Shown in pieces: positions 6,638-9,994 of a stretch of DNA of 9,994 bases. The DNA is taken from positions 1 through 9,994 of the forward strand of contig JAUWKH010000042.1 of NCBI GenBank assembly GCA_030614305.1, given 5' to 3'. Position 1 is the first letter of the stretch. Every line of letters starts with the position of its first letter. A program made the translations under genes and the position numbers. The DNA is from Bacteroidota bacterium (GTDB lineage: Bacteria; Bacteroidota; Bacteroidia; Bacteroidales; JADFUO01). The notes under the pieces were generated by a model. It had not been told where the DNA came from. It saw nothing but the letters and a program-made list of their open reading frames with translations, and ran no database searches.

Positions 6638-7804
6638 CTAATCAATAACCAATCTCCTAACTCCATCCCCGATTTCAGGAAAATAAAATTCTGCATTCAG
6701 TCCTGTAATTTTCTTGTACCTCTCCCCTACTTTTTTACAAAATTCATCAACATAAATTTTTTTGATAATGTTTACAGTACAGCCCCCAAAACCTGCTCCT
6801 GTCATACGTGAGCCAATAACACCGGTGATTTTACGGGCTTCGTAAACAAGAGTATCTAACTCAAATCCGGTAACTTCATAATTAGTTTTTAACGAATCGT
6901 GTGAAGCATTCATCAATTTACCTAAGGTTTTTATATCGTTATTTTCCATAGCCTTGACTGCTTCAAGCACCCTGTAGTCTTCGGAAACAACATGTTCTGC
7001 CCGTCTTCTTATGACTTCATCAGGAATAACATCCTGTATTTCTTCAAATGTTTCAAGGCTCAATTCGCCTAAATTTTTTATGGTAAATTTTTTATTAATA
7101 AATTTCAGGGCTTCTTTACATTCGGCAACGCGCTCATTATATTTTGAATCGGTTAGTCCGCGTTTTTTGTTTGTGTTTGCGATAACTAATTTATATTCAT
7201 TTAAATTAAAAGGAATCTGGGCATATTTAAGTGTTTCGCAATTCAGAAATAAGGCATGATTCTTTTTTCCTTTACCAACAGCAAACTGGTCCATGATGCC
7301 GCAGTTAACACCAACAAATTCATTTTCGGCTTTTTGCGAAAGTTTGATCAATTCAATTATATCAAAACCATATTCAAACAATTCGTTAATAGCAAATGAC
7401 GTAACCAGCTCAATAGAAGCAGATGAAGATAAGCCGGCACCGTTAGGTACATTACCTGAAAATAACATTTCCATTCCCTGAATATCTTTTCCTTTTTTGA
7501 TAAATTGATTGAAAATACCTAAAGGATAATTTACCCACTCTCCGTTAATCTTCTTTTTTAATTTGTTAATAGGAATATTTGCCGAAAAATCAAAATTAGC
7601 AGATAAAAATTTTATTTTGCTATTGTTTGCTTTACGGATTAAAAGATATGTACCGAAACTCAAAGCACACGGAAGGACAAAACCCCCGTTATAATCCGTA
7701 TGCTCACCAATAATATTTACTCTGCCCGGAGCAAAATAAACGAAAAGTTCATTTTTATTTTCACCGTAATTTTTATAAAATATTTCTTTTAATTCATTTA
7801 TCAT
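6638..7804 (-). CDS. galK: Galactokinase
   Basis: A 388-residue cytoplasmic GHMP kinase that phosphorylates galactose at C1, the first committed step of the Leloir pathway. The galactokinase signature APGRVNIIGEHTDYNGG is at residues 25-41 and includes the catalytic Arg28. The ATP-binding GHMP motif is GAGLSSSAS at 122-130, the probable catalytic base is Asp172 in MDQFA, and the third motif GSRMTGAGFGGCT begins at about 331. Length matches the family (E. coli 382). The frame stays open upstream to 7882, but the added residues include WVRVPPGSL, which is the translated T-arm of the adjacent tRNA, so the start MINELKEIF at 7804 was chosen; it fits the family N-terminus. No galT, galE or mutarotase gene lies in the window. 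No -7 match lies between tRNA and galK, so expression may depend on readthrough past the hairpin at 7824-7846. An anomeric kinase for another sugar is less likely given the GEHTDYN signature. Confidence 0.95.
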   Translation of the reverse strand: MINELKEIFYKNYGENKNELFVYFAPGRVNIIGEHTDYNGGFVLPCALSFGTYLLIRKANNSKIKFLSANFDFSANIPINKLKKKINGEWVNYPLGIFNQFIKKGKDIQGMEMLFSGNVPNGAGLSSSASIELVTSFAINELFEYGFDIIELIKLSQKAENEFVGVNCGIMDQFAVGKGKKNHALFLNCETLKYAQIPFNLNEYKLVIANTNKKRGLTDSKYNERVAECKEALKFINKKFTIKNLGELSLETFEEIQDVIPDEVIRRRAEHVVSEDYRVLEAVKAMENNDIKTLGKLMNASHDSLKTNYEVTGFELDTLVYEARKITGVIGSRMTGAGFGGCTVNIIKKIYVDEFCKKVGERYKKITGLNAEFYFPEIGDGVRRLVID

Positions 7805-7823
7805 AAGAGATATATTAAAATTA

Positions 7824-7846
7824 AAGCACACATTTATAGTGTGCTT
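7824..7846 (-). terminator. Terminator-like hairpin between tRNA-Arg and galK
   Basis: AAGCACAC at 7824-7831 pairs perfectly with GTGTGCTT at 7839-7846 around a 7-base loop. On the minus strand it starts 9 bases after the tRNA discriminator, and it is followed by the U-rich stretch TTTAATTTTAAT. It ends 19 bases before the galK ATG. This fits an intrinsic terminator for the tRNA transcript, possibly leaky so that some readthrough supplies galK. The T-run is interrupted, so termination strength is uncertain. Confidence 0.65.
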
Positions 7847-7855
7847 CATACTTAG

Positions 7856-7929
7856 CGAACCCGGCGGGACTCGAACCCACAACCTCCTGATCCGTAGTCA
7901 GGTGCACTATCCAATTATGCTACGGGTCC
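7856..7929 (-). tRNA. tRNA-Arg (anticodon ACG)
   Basis: Read on the minus strand, the acceptor arm GGACCCG pairs with CGGGTTC (one G-U). The D-arm region is GCATAATTGGATAGTGC, the anticodon stem CCTGA/TCAGG encloses loop CTACGGA with anticodon ACG, and the T-arm is GTGGG/CCCGC around TTCGAGT. Discriminator is G at 7856. Anticodon ACG reads CGU and, after A34-to-inosine editing, CGC and CGA. The 3' CCA is not encoded (the next bases are CTA), so maturation needs RNase Z, encoded by rnz in this window, and the CCA-adding enzyme. All arms are intact. Confidence 0.97.
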
Positions 7930-7942
7930 TGATTTTATTTTG

Positions 7943-8035
7943 TACTGAAACGCATAAACTATTCAAATCACCAAGGAATTAGAGTGCTGATATTACGTAA
8001 GTTATGTGTTCCTTGTTTTGTATTCTCGTTCAGTA
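7943..8035 (-). ncRNA. Candidate structured RNA or leader upstream of tRNA-Arg
   Basis: Two nested inverted repeats are visible. The outer pair is TACTGAAACG (7943-7952) with CGTTCAGTA (8027-8035), nine pairs with one bulged A. The inner pair is CAAGGAA (7972-7978) with TTCCTTG (8009-8015), and the apical part contains the palindrome TTACGTAA (7993-8000). On the minus strand a -7 promoter match ends 9 bases before this segment, so the fold would begin at the very 5' end of the transcript and finish 13 bases before the tRNA. It may be a tRNA precursor leader or a small RNA. I do not recognise a known family, and an att-site or DNA-level palindrome remains possible. Confidence 0.4.
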
Positions 8036-8043
8036 TCAGTTTA

Positions 8044-8076
8044 CAAAATTAATTTTATTTTTTAGATTTTAAGAAA
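8044..8076 (-). promoter_or_regulatory. Putative promoter for the tRNA-Arg transcript
   Basis: On the minus strand, TAATTTTG (8044-8051) matches the -7 consensus TAnnTTTG exactly. A one-mismatch -33 element TTTC (8073-8076) lies 21 bases upstream. The predicted start near 8037 falls immediately before the foldable segment 7943-8035. Nothing else between here and galK matches the consensus on this strand. Confidence 0.5.
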
Positions 8077-8224
8077 ATAAATTGAATATATAGGCTAAAT
8101 AATATTTTGATGTGATGGGGGAAGCTTTTGGTCGTGCAATGTCCTTTCACGTAATAGCAAGAAGGTGGGTGTATTTTATTGAACCCTTTTAGTGTTCTTA
8201 TTTTATCCTCCGTTTTATTACCTA

Positions 8225-8281
8225 CCCTGCACTATGTGTACAGGGCTATTCATGTTAAATCCGCTCTGCGGATTGTGTGAA
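8225..8281. repeat. Pair of intergenic hairpins, possible dispersed repeat
   Basis: CCCTG (8225-8229) pairs with CAGGG (8241-8245) around an 11-base loop in which AC/GT can extend the stem. Just after it, AATCCGC (8258-8264) pairs perfectly with GCGGATT (8268-8274) around a TCT loop, with flanking TTCA/TGAA (8249-8252 with 8278-8281). The block is richer in G+C than neighbouring intergenic DNA. It lies 33 bases past the stop codon of the minus-strand amidohydrolase gene, but no T-run follows on that strand. It looks like the kind of palindromic unit found many times in Bacteroidota genomes; that is an impression, not a search result. The rest of the gap (8077-8224) shows only a 25-codon open frame. 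Confidence 0.5.
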
Positions 8282-8313
8282 CTTCTTTATATCTTTTCTA
8301 ATCGAAACAAAAC

Positions 8314-9960
8314 TTATTCATTTGAATAAACCTCCTCTCCTCCAACAAAAGTCTTAACCACTTTTACGTTGGGAATTTTATTCACTTCAATTTTCATAAT
8401 ATCTTTATCCAGCACAACAAAATCAGCATTTTTTCCTGGTTCAATGCTTCCTTTTTCGTTTTCCTCAAAACTGCCTTTTGCAGCCCATATTGTCATGGAT
8501 TTCAGAGCTTCTTCACAAGTTAAGGCATTTTCCATTTGAAACCCGTTTTCAGGATAAGCTTTCAAATCTTTTCTTGCCACTGCTGCATAAAAAGTGTATA
8601 AAGGATTAATATCTTCAACAGGAAAATCAGTTCCGCTGATAATCCATCCATTTTGTTGAAGAAGCTTTTTATATGCATAGGCATCTGTTATGCGCTTCTC
8701 TCCTAACCTGTCTTCCGCCCAATACATATCAGAGGTTGCATGTGTTGGCTGAACCGATGGAATAATTGAATATTTCTTAAATAATTTAAAATCATCGGGA
8801 TGCACCACTTGTGAATGTTCTATACGCCAACGAAGGTCGTTTGTGTCTTTTAAAAACTCACCGTAAATATTCAAAATAAACCTTACTCCTGAATCGCCGA
8901 TTGCATGTGTGTTAACCTGATAACCGTATTTTAATGCTTTTTCACAAATATTTCTGTAATAATCCGGGCTTTCCATTAACAATCCAATATTATCAGGGTC
9001 ATCATTGTAGGGCTCCATTAAAAGTGCACCTCTTGAACCAAGTGCCCCGTCGGCAAATAATTTTATTGACCTAACAGTTAGATGATCTGTTTTATAAGGA
9101 CCGTTTTTAACAAATTTATCAATATTTTCGTCTGTAGAGCTTAGCATTGTATAAATCCTGATTTTCAGATCGCCGCATTTATGAAGCGAATCAATAAGTT
9201 CAACAATTTCTTTATCAAGATATGCATCTACGATTGAAGTCAAACCAACTGCGAAACAATTATCCTGTGCTTTAATCAAAGCATTGATTTGTTCATTTTT
9301 ATCAGGTTTTGGAATAATCTCCCTAACCAAATCAATAGCATTGTCAATTAAAATACCTGTAGGTTTGCCATCTTTTAATTTTATTACACCTCCTTCAACT
9401 TTGGTTTTGCCGGTTATTCCCGCTCTTTTCAATGCTTCTAAATTAACCAGAGCAGCATGCCCGTCCACTCTTGTTAACAAAACAGGATTGTTTGGAAATA
9501 GTTTGTCCAATTCATTCTTATCCGGAAATTCTTTATTTTTCCAATCATTTTGGTCCCAGCCCCTTCCGGTTATCCATTCCGATGGATTTTCTTTATGAAA
9601 CTTTTTTATGATCTCTAAAACTTCTTCAAATGATTTAGTAGCTATCAAATCTGCATTCCGTTGTAAGCCAAGCCCATAATTATAAAAATGACAATGTCCG
9701 TCAATAAAGCCGGGATATATTGTTTTTCCTATAGCATTATATATAATTGGAGCACTATATTTATTAAGGATTTCTTTATCTGTTCCAACATCAAGGAATT
9801 TCCCGTTTTTTACTGCAAAACTTTTCGCTATTGAAAAATCTTTATCAACAGTATAAATTTTTGTATTTAATACAATAAGATCAACTTTTTCTTTTATCAG
9901 GTTGCAGGAAAATATGTTCATTATCAGTAAACTAATTATTAATATTTTTATTCTATTCAT
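8314..9960 (-). CDS. Lipoprotein amidohydrolase, amidohydrolase 3 (YtcJ-like) family
   Basis: A 548-residue protein with a lipoprotein signal: Lys/Arg N-terminus, hydrophobic core, and IFSC with Cys19 as the probable lipidated residue (Phe at -2 is unusual). It should be membrane-anchored outside the cytoplasm. Metal ligands of the TIM-barrel amidohydrolases can be placed: HCH at residues 89-91, Lys300 in IKLFADGALGSRG, His352 in THAIGD, His382 in IEHSQ, and Asp445 in SGTDFP. Family segments GRGWDQNDW (132-140), RVDGHAALVN (164-173), and the C-terminal GSIEPGKNADFVVLDKD are also present. The site looks complete and the length is usual for YtcJ-like proteins. Members are often annotated only as amidohydrolases; the substrate (an amide, N-acyl amino acid or cyclic imide) cannot be told from sequence. 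It appears monocistronic, with its own promoter at the window edge and a 384-base non-coding gap plus a tRNA downstream. Confidence 0.93.
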   Translation of the reverse strand: MNRIKILIISLLIMNIFSCNLIKEKVDLIVLNTKIYTVDKDFSIAKSFAVKNGKFLDVGTDKEILNKYSAPIIYNAIGKTIYPGFIDGHCHFYNYGLGLQRNADLIATKSFEEVLEIIKKFHKENPSEWITGRGWDQNDWKNKEFPDKNELDKLFPNNPVLLTRVDGHAALVNLEALKRAGITGKTKVEGGVIKLKDGKPTGILIDNAIDLVREIIPKPDKNEQINALIKAQDNCFAVGLTSIVDAYLDKEIVELIDSLHKCGDLKIRIYTMLSSTDENIDKFVKNGPYKTDHLTVRSIKLFADGALGSRGALLMEPYNDDPDNIGLLMESPDYYRNICEKALKYGYQVNTHAIGDSGVRFILNIYGEFLKDTNDLRWRIEHSQVVHPDDFKLFKKYSIIPSVQPTHATSDMYWAEDRLGEKRITDAYAYKKLLQQNGWIISGTDFPVEDINPLYTFYAAVARKDLKAYPENGFQMENALTCEEALKSMTIWAAKGSFEENEKGSIEPGKNADFVVLDKDIMKIEVNKIPNVKVVKTFVGGEEVYSNE

Positions 9961-9984
9961 AATTTTATCTTTATTTTACAAAGA

Positions 9985-9992
9985 CAAATGTA
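9985..9992 (-). promoter_or_regulatory. Putative -7 promoter element of the amidohydrolase gene
   Basis: On the minus strand this reads TACATTTG, an exact match to TAnnTTTG, ending 24 bases before the ATG at 9960. It predicts a short leader of roughly 18 nt. The matching -33 region lies beyond the window edge and cannot be checked. Confidence 0.5.
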
Positions 9993-9994
9993 TA

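Noticed and set aside
7805..7882. A 26-residue N-terminal extension of galK in the same open frame
   Set aside because: Its first residues (WVRVPPGSL) are the translation of the tRNA-Arg T-arm and acceptor, and the rest is the terminator-like hairpin. The family N-terminus begins at 7804.
8115..8192. A 25-codon open frame (MGEAFGRAMS...) in the gap before the amidohydrolase gene
   Set aside because: There is no ribosome-binding site or consensus promoter, it is very short, and I see no recognisable protein features; it overlaps a suspected repeat block.

Overview
The window looks like a chromosomal segment of an AT-rich member of the Bacteroidota, probably Bacteroidales-like. Three things support this. 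Upstream regions of four transcription units carry matches to the Bacteroidota promoter -7 element TAnnTTTG. Start codons lack Shine-Dalgarno sequences and follow A/T-rich leaders. The proteins (a YchF with the GLTNTGKTT loop, a long acidic-tailed S1, a secreted TldE-like protein, a lipoprotein amidohydrolase) fit that phylum. The content is mostly housekeeping. I see no transposase, phage gene, CRISPR array, toxin-antitoxin pair or defence cassette.

Layout: (1) 48-1904 (+) is a secreted TldE/PmbA-like protein lacking the HExxxH metal site. It is convergent, with a 4-base gap, with (2) ychF at 1909-3006 (-), a TGS-domain ATPase. (3) ychF and rpsA are divergent; back-to-back promoters lie at about 3040-3098, and a 140-nt rpsA leader contains an apparent multibranched fold. 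(4) rpsA at 3245-5377 (+) encodes a six-S1-domain ribosomal protein S1 with a repetitive Glu/Lys-rich N-terminal extension. It is followed after 6 bases by (5) rnz at 5384-6298 (+), the tRNA 3'-processing nuclease, probably in one operon. (6) The 339-base gap 6299-6637 is repeat-rich: an 11-bp tandem repeat, a perfect 18-bp palindrome, and a 158-bp unit bounded by perfect 22-bp inverted repeats with a third related copy inside. (7) galK at 6638-7804 (-), galactokinase, lies downstream of (8) tRNA-Arg(ACG) at 7856-7929 (-), with a terminator-like hairpin between them. (9) The gap 7930-8313 holds a foldable segment just after a promoter match, plus a second group of hairpins of unknown nature. 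(10) 8314-9960 (-) is a lipoprotein of the YtcJ-like amidohydrolase 3 family, with its promoter at the right edge.

Functionally the central genes concern translation and RNA maturation (S1, RNase Z, tRNA-Arg, YchF). galK and the two exported hydrolase-family proteins are independent neighbours. The parts most worth a second look are non-coding: the rpsA leader, the structured segment upstream of tRNA-Arg, and the inverted-repeat unit between rnz and galK. None can be proved novel without genome-wide and covariation searches.
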